Positions 17,543 to 25,152 of a stretch of DNA of 40,793 nt are shown piece after piece. How positions within the stretch are numbered: position 1 is the stretch's first letter; every line of letters begins with the position of its first letter. Below the pieces are notes generated by a model. It did not search any database, had not been told where the DNA came from, and was given only the letters and a program-made list of their open reading frames with translations. The translations under genes and the position numbers were made by a program. The stretch comes from Candidatus Dormiibacterota bacterium. GTDB taxonomy: Bacteria; Chloroflexota; Dormibacteria; Dormibacterales; Dormibacteraceae. Where the stretch lies: assembly GCA_003151935.1 (NCBI GenBank), contig PLYZ01000007.1, positions 50,599-91,391 on the forward strand. The letters are read 5' to 3'.

Positions 17543-17580
17543 CATAATCGGCGCGCAGCAACCAGCCAAAAGGAAGGAGA
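17543..17580 (+). promoter_or_regulatory. Promoter and strong ribosome site of the DUF4870 gene
   Basis: A CATAAT -10 candidate (17543-17548) and an AAGGAAGGAG Shine-Dalgarno (17570-17579) 9 nt before the ATG. This is one of few genes here with a classical leader and ribosome site. Confidence 0.6.
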
Positions 17581-17588
17581 GATAGCCC

Positions 17589-17987
17589 ATGTCGCAGATC
17601 CCACCCCCGCCCCCATCGCAACCGTCCCCAATGGGTGGAATGCCGAGCGCCGCGGGCAGCAACAAGAAGTCCTACTCGATCCTCGCTTACATCCTGGGGT
17701 GGATCACAGGAATCATCTTCCTGTTCGTCGGCAAGGACGACCCGGACGTCAAATGGAACGCGGCCAACTCAGTCGTCGTCTTTGGCGGACTGTCGGTCAT
17801 CATCCTCATCCTCGGGTTCATTCCGATCCTCGGGATAATCTCGGCCCTACTCACCCTCGTGGGTTTCATCTACTGGGCCATCTTCCTGATCAAGGGCGTT
17901 CAGGGAACCGGCCAGCGTCTCCCGGCCCCGCTCGTCGGCCCCTACATCAACCAGTTCGTGGACCAGCTGGCAAACTCGGTCAAGTAA
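17589..17987 (+). CDS. DUF4870-type small membrane protein
   Basis: 132 residues. A Pro-rich cytoplasmic N-terminus (1-25), then three hydrophobic segments at about 30-47, 62-78 and 80-103. The order YSILAYILGWITGIIFLF, then KFNAANS-like VKWNAANSVVVF, then IYWAIFLIKGVQ matches DUF4870/Tic20-like proteins. Function of the family is not known. It has the strongest Shine-Dalgarno in the window and a clean terminator, suggesting high expression as a single-gene unit. Confidence 0.82.
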   Translation: MSQIPPPPPSQPSPMGGMPSAAGSNKKSYSILAYILGWITGIIFLFVGKDDPDVKWNAANSVVVFGGLSVIILILGFIPILGIISALLTLVGFIYWAIFLIKGVQGTGQRLPAPLVGPYINQFVDQLANSVK

Positions 17988-17998
17988 TCCGATTTCCA

Positions 17999-18035
17999 AA
18001 GGGCCCCGCCCATGGCGGGGTCCTTTCTTTTTTTC
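17999..18035 (+). terminator. Rho-independent terminator after the DUF4870 gene
   Basis: A 10-bp stem (one G-T pair) with a CAT loop at 18001-18023, followed by TTTCTTTTTTT. It is the only textbook intrinsic terminator I see in the window. Confidence 0.9.
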
Positions 18036-18316
18036 TAGAGCTCCGACATCTGTTCGAGGACGTGCTCGATGCTTGCCCGCAGCTCGTCGCGCTCTTCGCG
18101 CATCAGCCCAGCCTCGGCCCTCGCCGACGCGAGCTGATACCTGAGCCGCTCGATCTCGCCCTGGAGGTCGCGCACCCGAGGGTCCGGGCCCGCGGCGGTC
18201 GTCTTGACCTCGGCCAGGTCCAGCCGCAGACGCTCGACCGTGACCTTCAGCTCGCGGCGCTCGGCGAGCAGCTGCTGGACGAGCGATTCAGACGGCTTGG
18301 TCGGCTCTTTCGACAT
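18035..18316 (-). CDS. Small coiled-coil protein, unknown function
   Basis: 93 residues from the ATG at 18314-18316. Residues about 15-90 are a charged heptad-like helix (LLAERRELKVTVERLRLDL, then EIERLRYQL and REERDELRASIEHVLEQM) with no Cys and no membrane segment. Its start overlaps the end of the upstream 98-residue gene by 29 nt on the same strand, so the two are probably one transcript. No ribosome site is obvious. I do not recognise the family. Confidence 0.5.
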   Translation of the reverse strand: MSKEPTKPSESLVQQLLAERRELKVTVERLRLDLAEVKTTAAGPDPRVRDLQGEIERLRYQLASARAEAGLMREERDELRASIEHVLEQMSEL

Positions 18317-18584
18317 AACGACAAAGGCCCGGCTGGAACTCGCGCAATCGCAGGTGCTCCATCTCGCCGCGCAGGTAGCGCGCCTTGACGTCAAGCCCTC
18401 TGATGCCCTTGGCGGTCTCGAACGGGAACCTGTAGAGCTTTCCCGAATCGACCAGCAGGCACACCGAGAGCTTTTCGCCGTCCTTCTCGATCACGTGCTT
18501 GTAGCAAGGCACGGTCCGGCGTGCGATCTCCATCTTCTTGAAGCCGCCCACCCTACCGGCCAGCACGTCGATCGGACCTCGCAT
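18288..18584 (-). CDS. Unknown 98-residue protein
   Basis: No family recognised. The sequence is mixed alpha/beta in character, basic, with KLSVCLLVDSGKLYRFPF in the middle and a helical, charged end. The ATG at 18582-18584 is supported by a TAGGAT box 6 nt upstream, the leaderless pattern seen elsewhere here. It lies 18 nt after the radical SAM gene and overlaps the following coiled-coil gene by 29 nt, so the three may be expressed together in part. Confidence 0.5.
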   Translation of the reverse strand: MRGPIDVLAGRVGGFKKMEIARRTVPCYKHVIEKDGEKLSVCLLVDSGKLYRFPFETAKGIRGLDVKARYLRGEMEHLRLREFQPGLCRYVERADQAV

Positions 18585-18590
18585 GTGGGA

Positions 18591-18596
18591 ATCCTA
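18591..18596 (-). promoter_or_regulatory. Putative -10 box of the 98-residue gene
   Basis: TAGGAT on the minus strand, 6 nt before the ATG, in the 18-bp gap after the radical SAM stop. Confidence 0.5.
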
Positions 18597-18602
18597 AAGC
18601 GG

Positions 18603-19524
18603 TCAGGCGAGAAGGGAGAGCTGCTCGGGCTCAGGCGGAGGGTTCAGGATGACCCGGCGCCGGTCCGACACCCCGTGGAGTGCTCGAAGGCGGGTCACCG
18701 TTTTCATCGTCGCCTCGCCAAAGGCCTGCGGTAGGTAGGCGCGGTCCCGGTATGCCGCTTCGTATCGTGGCACCAGCTCGGGCCAGTGCTTGCCCAGGAC
18801 CGACATGAAGTGCTCTCGGGTTCCGTCCTTGAGGTGAAGCATTCCAGCCCAGAGCCCGGTCGCGCCCGCAGCTCGTGCGGCCTTGATCACGTCCTCCAGA
18901 CGATCCGGCCGGTCGGACAGTCCGGGCAAGATCGGCGCTAAGCCGACGCCGACGTCGATGCCGGCGGCGACCAGCTCCTCGATCGCCCGCAACCGCTGTT
19001 TCGGATGCGCGGTGCCCGGCTCGGTGCGGCGCCAGACCTCGTCGTCAACGGTGGGGATGCTGAACGTGATGTGCAGGTTCGCGCGGCGCGCAAGCTCCGA
19101 CAGGACGTCGATGTCCCGGACGATCATCGGGCCGCGCGTGATCATCGCGGCGGGATTGGAGAGATCCCGGAGCACCTGCAGGCACTGGCGAGTCAGTTTG
19201 TAGCGCCCTTTCGCGGGCTGGTATGGGTCGGTGGCGGCGCCGATGACCACCGTTTCCCTGCGCCATGACTTTCGCGACAGCTCGCCGCGCAACACCGCGG
19301 CCACGTTGACCTTGACGCGAATCGCCCGGCCGTAACGATCGTCCGAGGGCCGGGCGGCGCGGAGCTCGAAGGCGCGGACGTAGCAGAACGCGCAGCGGTG
19401 CTCGCAGCCGGTGTAAGGGTTGAGCGACCAGGCAAAGCCCATTCCCTTGACCGGGTTCAGGGCGGACTTGCACTGAAACCTCGAGGTATTCGACGTCGGC
19501 GAGCCTGGGCTCCGGACAGTCCAC
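18603..19524 (-). pseudogene. Rv2578c-type radical SAM protein, apparent 1-base frameshift near the N-terminus
   Basis: The body shows the radical SAM site C-x3-C-x2-C in NPYTGCEHRCAFCYVR, then IGAATDPYQPAKGRYKLTR and ITFSIPTVDDEVWRR, as in the SPL-like Rv2578c family. The conserved start of that family reads roughly E-V-x-CKSALN. Here GTG at 19522-19524 opens a frame giving ADVEYLEV, but CKSALNPVKGMGF is in another frame. Removing one base from the A-run at 19476-19478 (T-run on the coding strand) fuses them into EVQCKSALN and yields about 306 residues. So this is either a sequencing or assembly error or a real lesion. No ATG/GTG/TTG start gives CKSALN unless the frame is run back through nth. 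Promoter: see the SOS box entry. Confidence 0.82.
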
Positions 19525-19530
19525 CCCGCG

Positions 19531-19559
19531 ATGGTAGAACAGATGTTCGCTCTTAACAA
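19531..19559 (-). promoter_or_regulatory. SOS-type promoter of the radical SAM gene (LexA box between -35 and -10)
   Basis: On the minus strand: -35 TTGTTA (19554-19559), exactly 17 nt, -10 TACCAT (19531-19536), then 6 nt to the GTG start. The spacer contains CGAACATCTGTTC (19537-19549), which matches the Gram-positive/actinobacterial LexA box CGAAC-N4-GTTCG in all but the last base. Its position would block the promoter. Confidence 0.7.
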
Positions 19560-19654
19560 GCAGTGTTGGTCTCCGGCGGTTTCAAGTGGTTTGCTGGGCG
19601 CTTGGCGTGCCGGTTGGGGGCGGAATCGGCCCGGGAGGAGGGTGGGCCCTTGGA

Positions 19655-20374
19655 TTAAGCCGCCGGTTTGCGGCGGGGCCGCTTCGGGCGTGTCGTCGAG
19701 GATGGGCAGAAGTCGTTCAGAACGCATTCCTCGCAGCGCGGCCGGCGGGCGATGCAGATCCGCCGGCCGTGCAGGATCAGCCGTAGCGACAGGCCCGTCC
19801 ACTCCTCCTTCGGCACCATCGCGCACACCTGGTGCTCGATCTTCACAGGGTCGCGGGTTGCCGCCAACCCGAGGAGGTTGGTGAGCCGCGTGACGTGAGT
19901 GTCGACGGCAAAGCCCGGCACGTTGAACCCAACCCCAAGGATGACGTTCGCGGTCTTACGACCGATGCCCGGGATCTTGACCAGATCGTCCAGCGTGGCT
20001 GGAACCACCCCGCCGAACAGCTCGACGATCCGCCGGCTGGCGTCGATGATCCGTCGCGTCTTGAGCCTGAAAAACCCCGTCGGCTTGATCAGCTTCTCGA
20101 TCTCGGTGGAATCGGCGGCCGCGAGGTCGGCCGCCGTGGGGTAGCGCTTGAACAGCTCCGGTGTGACCAGGTTCACGGACTTGTCTGTGGTTTGCGCGGA
20201 CAGGATCGTCGCGATCACGAGCTGGAAAGGATCCTGGTGGGCAAGCTCGGTGACGGCGGGGTACAGGTCGCGCAACCGCTCGCACGTGAGCAGCGCTCGC
20301 TTCTTCGCCCCCCGCGGCGAAGGGGGCGACATCCATGACGGCTTGCGCTTAACTCGGGGCCCCCGCGAACTCAC
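19655..20374 (-). CDS. nth: Endonuclease III
   Basis: 239 residues. Bifunctional glycosylase/AP lyase for oxidised pyrimidines in base-excision repair. The helix-hairpin-helix LVKIPGIGRKTANVIL contains catalytic K140; catalytic D158 is in VDTHVTRL. The [4Fe-4S] ligands C207-x6-C214-x2-C217-x5-C223 are intact. The N-terminus is about 25 residues longer than E. coli Nth and basic, so a start after the GTG at 20372-20374 is possible. It follows the YqeY-like gene by 27 nt and precedes the SOS-type radical SAM gene, giving a small repair neighbourhood. Confidence 0.95.
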   Translation of the reverse strand: MSSRGPRVKRKPSWMSPPSPRGAKKRALLTCERLRDLYPAVTELAHQDPFQLVIATILSAQTTDKSVNLVTPELFKRYPTAADLAAADSTEIEKLIKPTGFFRLKTRRIIDASRRIVELFGGVVPATLDDLVKIPGIGRKTANVILGVGFNVPGFAVDTHVTRLTNLLGLAATRDPVKIEHQVCAMVPKEEWTGLSLRLILHGRRICIARRPRCEECVLNDFCPSSTTRPKRPRRKPAA

Positions 20375-20401
20375 GGCGAAGCCTCTGGGTTCGTGGGGTT
20401 T

Positions 20402-20854
20402 TTAGGGGCCAAGCAGCTTGCGGGCCGCGGCCGCGATCTGCGCGCCCTCGGCCCGGCCGGCAAGTCGCGCGGTCGCCTCCTTCATGACCATCCCGAAGCC
20501 CTTCGGACCCTCGGGCTTAAGCACTGCAATGACAGCAGCCACCTCAGCTTCCACGTCGCCCTCGCTCATGGCCGCTGGAAGGAAAGCCTTCAAGACCTCC
20601 TTCTCCGCTTCCTCGCGGCGCGCCGACTCCGCGCGCCCTGCTTTGCGGTAGACGTCAATGGCCTCCTCGCGGCGCTTCACCTCTTTGCGCGCCAGGCGCA
20701 CGACGAGCTCATCGTCGATCCGCCCGCCTGCCGCCGCCTCCTTGCTCGCCTTCACCAACTCGCTCTTCAAGAGCGACAGAGTGTCAAGCGTCACGCCGTC
20801 GCGGCGCCTCCGTGATTCGACCAACTCGGCCTGGATACGATCGTAGAGAGCCAC
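20402..20854 (-). CDS. YqeY/GatB-tail family protein
   Basis: 150 residues from the GTG at 20852-20854. The helical YqeY fold marks are present: ALYDRIQAELVESRRRRD, LSLLKSEL, KEVKRREEAIDVYRKAGR, EKEVLKAFLP and the C-terminal GFGMVMKEATARLAGRAEG. Related to the tail domain of GatB; a role in tRNA-related amidotransferase function is suggested for the family but not proven. The frame is open further upstream, but GACAAT 7 nt before this GTG and the family length support it. Probably co-transcribed with nth. Confidence 0.9.
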   Translation of the reverse strand: MALYDRIQAELVESRRRRDGVTLDTLSLLKSELVKASKEAAAGGRIDDELVVRLARKEVKRREEAIDVYRKAGRAESARREEAEKEVLKAFLPAAMSEGDVEAEVAAVIAVLKPEGPKGFGMVMKEATARLAGRAEGAQIAAAARKLLGP

Positions 20855-20861
20855 GGCGGCG

Positions 20862-20867
20862 ATTGTC
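20862..20867 (-). promoter_or_regulatory. Putative -10 box of the YqeY-like gene
   Basis: GACAAT on the minus strand, 7 nt before the GTG start; leaderless type. A second candidate GATTAT lies at 20887-20892. Confidence 0.35.
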
Positions 20868-20885
20868 ACACATGCACCGATCGCC

Positions 20886-20891
20886 GATAAT
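20886..20891 (+). promoter_or_regulatory. Putative -10 box of the Pro-rich membrane protein gene
   Basis: GATAAT, 9 nt before the ATG at 20901. Read on the other strand the same bases give GATTAT (20887-20892), so this site may also fire both ways. Confidence 0.4.
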
Positions 20892-20900
20892 CGGCGCCTA

Positions 20901-21695
20901 ATGCCTATTGCTCTGGTGGTCGGCCCGGCTGCGGCTCTGATCGGAATCGTGGCGATCTTCTTCGTGCTGCGCCGGAAGTCTGTCGAGAAGCGCTCCATGT
21001 ATTCCGCGCGTCGCTCGCAGATCGAGCACAAAGTCCGCGCCGCGCGCCAGCGCACTCTCACCCCGCACGGAAGGGCCGACAACCTCGAGGAGGCGGGAGT
21101 TCCCGCGCCGGCATCCCCGTTCGGAGCGACACAGGCGCCCGGGGCCACGTATGAACCTTCGGCCTATGAACCGCCCCCAGCCGCCGCTGCGCCCATGGAA
21201 ACGGGCGCCCGTCCAGCGCCGGCCGGATCGCCGTGGGACGTCGGACCGGCCACCCAGCCGCCGCCGCCAGAGCAGTTCGAGGCTCCGGCGTCTCCTACCC
21301 CGATTCCCTTTGAGCCCGGTCCTGTTGAGCATGTGTGGACGCCTGCCCCGGCCCCTGCGCCCGCGCGACCCGCCGAGCCGGCGACGCCGGTTGAACCCGC
21401 CCGCCCGGCGATGACCCCGGCGACCCCGGCCGCCTGGTCGGTGGTGGGCGAATCGAAAGCGTCGGCAGTCTCCGGGGAGCCTGAACCCAAGAAGAAGAAA
21501 GGAAAAGACCGGGAAGGCGCCCCCGCCGGTTCGTGGCAGCTGGCCTCAGGCAACGCGCCAGGCGTGGAATCCGAAGAGGTGATCAAGGCGCCAGGCCAGG
21601 TGGTCGCGATCGCTCAATATGCGGTGCTGGTCGTGGGGTTGATCGCGGTGCTAATCGGAGTGCTGATCATTCTGGCCGGGTCGCCCGTCAAATAA
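20901..21695 (+). CDS. Pro/Ala-rich protein with membrane segments at both ends
   Basis: 264 residues, family not recognised. A hydrophobic segment at about 3-22 is followed by a basic stretch (VLRRKSVEKR). Residues about 75-190 are Pro/Ala-rich and probably disordered. A KKKKGKDR cluster comes near 200, and a second hydrophobic segment is at about 236-260, near the end. The likely topology is a hairpin-like tether with the low-complexity loop on one side. The ATG at 20901 is supported by GATAAT 9 nt upstream. Its end overlaps that of cofD on the other strand by 8 nt. Confidence 0.72.
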   Translation: MPIALVVGPAAALIGIVAIFFVLRRKSVEKRSMYSARRSQIEHKVRAARQRTLTPHGRADNLEEAGVPAPASPFGATQAPGATYEPSAYEPPPAAAAPMETGARPAPAGSPWDVGPATQPPPPEQFEAPASPTPIPFEPGPVEHVWTPAPAPAPARPAEPATPVEPARPAMTPATPAAWSVVGESKASAVSGEPEPKKKKGKDREGAPAGSWQLASGNAPGVESEEVIKAPGQVVAIAQYAVLVVGLIAVLIGVLIILAGSPVK

Positions 21696-22596
21696 ACGCT
21701 TCGAGCATCCTTCGCGCCAGCGCGCCGCCGCCATCGGCCATCACCGTGTCGAAAACGAGCGTCCGGAATCCCATCTCCTCCGCCTCCACAGCCAGCTCGT
21801 TGTCACGGATGTCGAGCACGAAGGTGGCGGCGAAGTCGCGGTACATCCGAGCCACCTCGATCGGTGTGGGTGGCGGACCGACCGCTCGCATCATCTCGAC
21901 CGTCGGACCTTTCAGCGAGGCGCCGCGAACAATCGGCGTGATCGCCACGGACCGCTCACGTGGAATGTGCGCGCCGATGACCTCGAGGATCGGAGCGATC
22001 GAGATCAATGGGTTGGACGGCCCGATGATGACCAGCCCTGCTTCGTCGAGCGCCGACACCACCTCGAGCGTCGGCCGCGCTGAATCGATTCCAGCGAACT
22101 CGATCGCCTGAAGGGCGGGTCCTAGCCGCTCCCGCACGAAATACTCCTGAAACGAAAACTCTCCGCGGTCGGTGAGGAACCGTGTCCTCACGCGCTCGTT
22201 CGTCATCGGCAGGACACGCGTTCCAACGCCGAAGCGGCCGCACAGCGCAAGCGCGCACTCGGTGAGGGTGCATCCACGCCCCAGCATCTCGGTTCGCAGC
22301 ACGTGAGTCGCAAAGTCCTTGTCCCCGATGCGAAACCACCCCGGTTCGCCAAGTCGCTCGAGCGCATCGAGGACCTGGAAGGTGTCGCCCTTCATTCCGT
22401 AGCCGGCGATATCGTTGAACACACCGGCCAGCCGGTAGATCACGGCGTCCACGTCGGGAGACACCAGGTGACCCCAGAACTCGTCGTCGTCCGCCGTGTT
22501 CGCGATCACGGTCAGGTCTCCTGGCTCCAGCAGCGGCTGCATCGCGGCCGCCAGCTTCGCGCCGCCGGTGCCGCCGGCCAGGAGGACGGTCTTCAG
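21688..22596 (-). CDS. cofD: 2-phospho-L-lactate transferase (FbiA/CofD), CTG start
   Basis: About 302 residues. Transfers the phospho-lactate or phosphoenolpyruvate moiety to the deazaflavin Fo, making F420-0 or dehydro-F420-0. Conserved marks: LLAGGTGGAKL at the N-terminus, VIANTADDDEFWGHLVSPD, GDKDFATHVLRTEML and IGPSNPLISIAPIL. The glycine-rich N-terminal loop binds GDP/substrate and is essential in the family. It is only included if translation starts at CTG 22594-22596; the first in-frame ATG (22540-22542) would delete it, and no ATG/GTG/TTG lies upstream in frame near the gene boundary. The CTG overlaps the cofE stop as CTGA. Last gene of the F420 operon. Confidence 0.93.
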   Translation of the reverse strand: MKTVLLAGGTGGAKLAAAMQPLLEPGDLTVIANTADDDEFWGHLVSPDVDAVIYRLAGVFNDIAGYGMKGDTFQVLDALERLGEPGWFRIGDKDFATHVLRTEMLGRGCTLTECALALCGRFGVGTRVLPMTNERVRTRFLTDRGEFSFQEYFVRERLGPALQAIEFAGIDSARPTLEVVSALDEAGLVIIGPSNPLISIAPILEVIGAHIPRERSVAITPIVRGASLKGPTVEMMRAVGPPPTPIEVARMYRDFAATFVLDIRDNELAVEAEEMGFRTLVFDTVMADGGGALARRMLEAFI

Positions 22597-23330
22597 CGGA
22601 AGAGGTCCTCGGCCGCGGGCCTCACCAGGTCCCGACCCGTGCCGTGTCCCTGCAATCCGAGCCCGCGCACGATGACCACCGGAGCCCGATTCGTCTTGCC
22701 CATGACGAGTCCGGCTGCCGCGGCCAGCTCGTCCGCAGGAGCAAGCACGGTTGCCTGAAGCTGCTTGCCCGCGTCGTCAACGCTGCCCCGCAGGTCGAGC
22801 AGCGCGGGCAGGCCCGCGACACCGAGCGCGACGTTGACGATGCCAAGCCTCCACGGCCGGCCGAAAGTGTCCGAGACGATCACGCCGACGTCGACACCGG
22901 CCAGCTCCCGCAGCCGGCCGCGCAGCCGGTTCGCGCTTGCATCCGGATCCTCGGGCAGCAGCGTCAGCTCATCGTCACCTGGGACGTTGGAGTGATCGAC
23001 GCCGCCGTTCGCGCATACGAATCCATGCCGGGTCTCGGTGATCAGGACTCGCTCCGATCGAAGCACTCGGACGCTCTCGTCGAGAATCACCTGAACCATC
23101 CGCGGATCCGGAGATGCCACAAGCTGCGACGCGATGCGCACCGCCTCTTCACCGGCCCTTACCGAGCGAAGGTTGACGAGGCGTCCTTCGGACTTGGACA
23201 CCACCTTCTGAGCGACGACGAGAACATCCCCCGTTTCGAGCGTTGCTCGCGAGCTGATGAGCTCACCGAGGTCGTCGCCGGGGCGGACCTCAGGCAGGCC
23301 CTCCACTCCGATCAGCTCGAGGCGCGTCAC
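22593..23330 (-). CDS. cofE: Coenzyme F420:L-glutamate ligase
   Basis: 245 residues. Adds L-glutamate to F420-0 with GTP. Family motifs: VVAQKVVSKSEGR, ETRHGFVCANGGVDHSN, IVSDTFGRPWRLG and LAAAAGLVMGK. The length equals archaeal CofE; the C-terminal nitroreductase-like domain of mycobacterial FbiB, which reduces dehydro-F420-0, is absent, so if this organism uses the dehydro route that reductase must be encoded elsewhere. Start GTG at 23328-23330 overlaps the cofC stop (GTGA); its own stop overlaps the CTG start of cofD. Confidence 0.94.
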   Translation of the reverse strand: MTRLELIGVEGLPEVRPGDDLGELISSRATLETGDVLVVAQKVVSKSEGRLVNLRSVRAGEEAVRIASQLVASPDPRMVQVILDESVRVLRSERVLITETRHGFVCANGGVDHSNVPGDDELTLLPEDPDASANRLRGRLRELAGVDVGVIVSDTFGRPWRLGIVNVALGVAGLPALLDLRGSVDDAGKQLQATVLAPADELAAAAGLVMGKTNRAPVVIVRGLGLQGHGTGRDLVRPAAEDLFR

Positions 23331-23920
23331 ACCGCACGCCGCAACCGCGCCAGGTCGCCAGGCTCGTCCAGGTCGAGCGCCATGGCGTCGGAGTGGTGGA
23401 CCACGAAGGTGACCCCGAGGCTCTGCGCCTCCTGCCGGAACTTGGCGAGCGAGTCCGAGCCGAAATGGAGCGCCACCGCGTGCGGAGGGCGAAGGTACAG
23501 CGCGTTGGTGCCACCGCGTCCGACGGCCGGCACGGCAATGGCCACCGGGGCGTCCAGTCGCGTCGCGGATTCGAGCACGTCACGGACTGCCTCGACCGTG
23601 ACGAGCGGCAGGTCGCTCGAGAGGAGCATCACCGCGTCGGCGCCGCCGTCCACCGCCTTTGCTATCCCACGCGCCGCTGCCACGTTCTGACCCTCTTGTC
23701 GCGGCTCCGCGAGGACTTCCGCCCCCCATCCCCGGGCCAGCGCGGCCACTTCCTCGCTGCCGGCCACCACCAGCACCCGATCGCCAGCCGCCGCCGCACG
23801 GACGGCGAGCTGTGCATTGCGCCGCGCGAGATCTCGGCGCGCCTTCGGCCCGAGCGCAGGCTCCAGCCGCTGCTTCGCAGAGTCGAAATCCTTGATCAGA
23901 ACGATGACCCAGGTGGACAC
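23327..23920 (-). CDS. cofC: 2-phospho-L-lactate/PEP guanylyltransferase (CofC/FbiD)
   Basis: 197 residues. Activates phospholactate or phosphoenolpyruvate with GTP for CofD. Nucleotidyltransferase fold marks: VIVLIKDFDSAKQRL at the start, LLSSDLPLV with the metal-binding Asp pair, and GGTNALYLRPP. The GTG at 23918-23920 is preferred over a TTG at 23933-23935 because it follows the fgd stop by 2 nt and gives the usual family N-terminus. Operon position between fgd and cofE fits the pathway. Confidence 0.92.
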   Translation of the reverse strand: MSTWVIVLIKDFDSAKQRLEPALGPKARRDLARRNAQLAVRAAAAGDRVLVVAGSEEVAALARGWGAEVLAEPRQEGQNVAAARGIAKAVDGGADAVMLLSSDLPLVTVEAVRDVLESATRLDAPVAIAVPAVGRGGTNALYLRPPHAVALHFGSDSLAKFRQEAQSLGVTFVVHHSDAMALDLDEPGDLARLRRAV

Positions 23921-23922
23921 GT

Positions 23923-24924
23923 CTAGCCGCCCCAACGCTTTCTCAGGCGCGGCAGGATCTGCGTGCCGTACAGCTTCAAGAAACGCGCCTGGTCGTCGCC
24001 CGGTGCGTGGAAGACGAGGTGATTGAACCCGAGATCCAGGTACGGCTTCAGCTGCTCGATGTGCTCATCCGGGTCGTCCGACACGAGCCAGCGCCGGTGC
24101 GCGACATCCTCGACGCCCCGCGCCAGGCGCTCCATCTCGCGAGGATCGTCGACCCCAGCCTTAGCTTCCGCCGGCAGGGCCAGCGCCGCCCAGATCTTCG
24201 TATCCTCCATCGCACGCGACCGATCCGTGTCGTAGGACACCTTGACCTCGATCATCCGATCCAGCTCGCTCGCGTCGCGACCCGATTCTTTGGCTCCATC
24301 TGCGAACGACGGGAGCAACTGCTCCGAGTAGAGCTCCATTCCCTTCCCTGAGGTGCAGATGAGCCCGTCTCCGGCGCGACCTGCGTACTTCGCCACCTGT
24401 GGTCCTCCGGCGCCCACGTAGATCGGCACAGGTTGGTCGGGGCGGTCGTAGATCGTCGCGTTGCGCGTGTGGTAGTACTCCCCGTCGAAGGTGACCGACT
24501 GTTCGGTCCACAGGAGCCGGATCAGCTTGACCGCCTCGCGCAGGCGCGCGAAGCGCTCCTTGTTGTCAGGCCACGGGATGCCAAGCGCGCCTTCATTCAA
24601 GTGTTCGCCAGTGCCGACTCCGAGGATGACGCGGTGCGGAAACAGCGACCCCAGAGTCCCAAACGCCTGCGCCACGATCGCTGGGTGATACCGGAAGGTC
24701 GGAGTCGCCACCGAGGTGCCGAGAGCAACGCGTTTCGTCCGCTCGCCGGTGGCCGCGAGCCAGGCGATCGCAAAGGGCGCGTGCCCATCCGAATGACGCC
24801 AGGGCTGGAAGTGGTCGCTGACGAAGACGCTCTCGAAGCCGTTGTCTTCGGCGGCGACCGCGAAATCGAGCAGCTCACGCGGACCGAATTGTTCGGCGGA
24901 AGCCTTATAGCCCAGGCGCAGCAT
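23923..24924 (-). CDS. fgd: F420-dependent glucose-6-phosphate dehydrogenase
   Basis: 333 residues of a luciferase-like TIM barrel. Oxidises glucose 6-phosphate to 6-phosphogluconolactone with reduction of F420. The N-terminus [15 protein letters not shown] and the segments [22 protein letters not shown] and [10 protein letters not shown] are nearly those of mycobacterial Fgd1. Active-site residues correspond: D37, H38, W42, E107 and K194. This makes it a true Fgd-type enzyme rather than a general luciferase-like F420 oxidoreductase. ATG at 24922-24924, 2 nt after the upstream stop. It heads the F420 genes, so the cofactor and its main reductant are made together. Confidence 0.94.
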   Translation of the reverse strand: MLRLGYKASAEQFGPRELLDFAVAAEDNGFESVFVSDHFQPWRHSDGHAPFAIAWLAATGERTKRVALGTSVATPTFRYHPAIVAQAFGTLGSLFPHRVILGVGTGEHLNEGALGIPWPDNKERFARLREAVKLIRLLWTEQSVTFDGEYYHTRNATIYDRPDQPVPIYVGAGGPQVAKYAGRAGDGLICTSGKGMELYSEQLLPSFADGAKESGRDASELDRMIEVKVSYDTDRSRAMEDTKIWAALALPAEAKAGVDDPREMERLARGVEDVAHRRWLVSDDPDEHIEQLKPYLDLGFNHLVFHAPGDDQARFLKLYGTQILPRLRKRWGG

Positions 24925-24926
24925 CG

Positions 24927-25130
24927 TTAAAGCCGGGAGCGAGGAACGCGCTTGTAGTAGCGGCCCCAGCTGAAGGCAACGCCGCTGATCGCGCTGACGA
25001 CGACCACCACGACCAGCGCGATGAGGCTGCGGCTATCGAAGTTCCGGACCGCGCCGGCGGTCATGAAGACGATCAAACCGGCGGCCATGAGCATCATCAC
25101 CACCAGCGTGGCGGCGCGGTGGAGCCTCAT
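24927..25130 (-). CDS. Small two-helix membrane protein
   Basis: 67 residues with hydrophobic segments at about 7-26 and 37-55 and a basic C-terminus ([12 protein letters not shown]). I do not recognise it. It is the first gene of the F420 operon, 2 nt before fgd. ATG at 25128-25130 with AGGA 2 nt upstream and a TAAGCT box 9 nt upstream. Divergent from birA. Confidence 0.72.
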   Translation of the reverse strand: MRLHRAATLVVMMLMAAGLIVFMTAGAVRNFDSRSLIALVVVVVVSAISGVAFSWGRYYKRVPRSRL

Positions 25131-25138
25131 CGTCCTGT

Positions 25139-25145
25139 TAGCTTA
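25139..25145. promoter_or_regulatory. Shared bidirectional -10 element (TAGCTTA)
   Basis: In the 22-bp gap between the F420 operon and birA. Plus-strand TAGCTT (25139-25144) ends 8 nt before the birA GTG; minus-strand TAAGCT (25140-25145) ends 9 nt before the ATG of the small membrane protein. Confidence 0.6.
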
Positions 25146-25152
25146 CCGGCGC

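Noticed and set aside
19525-19826. Upstream extension of the radical SAM frame
   Set aside because: It runs through nth in another frame on the same strand; the promoter and SOS box at 19531-19559 place the start after it.
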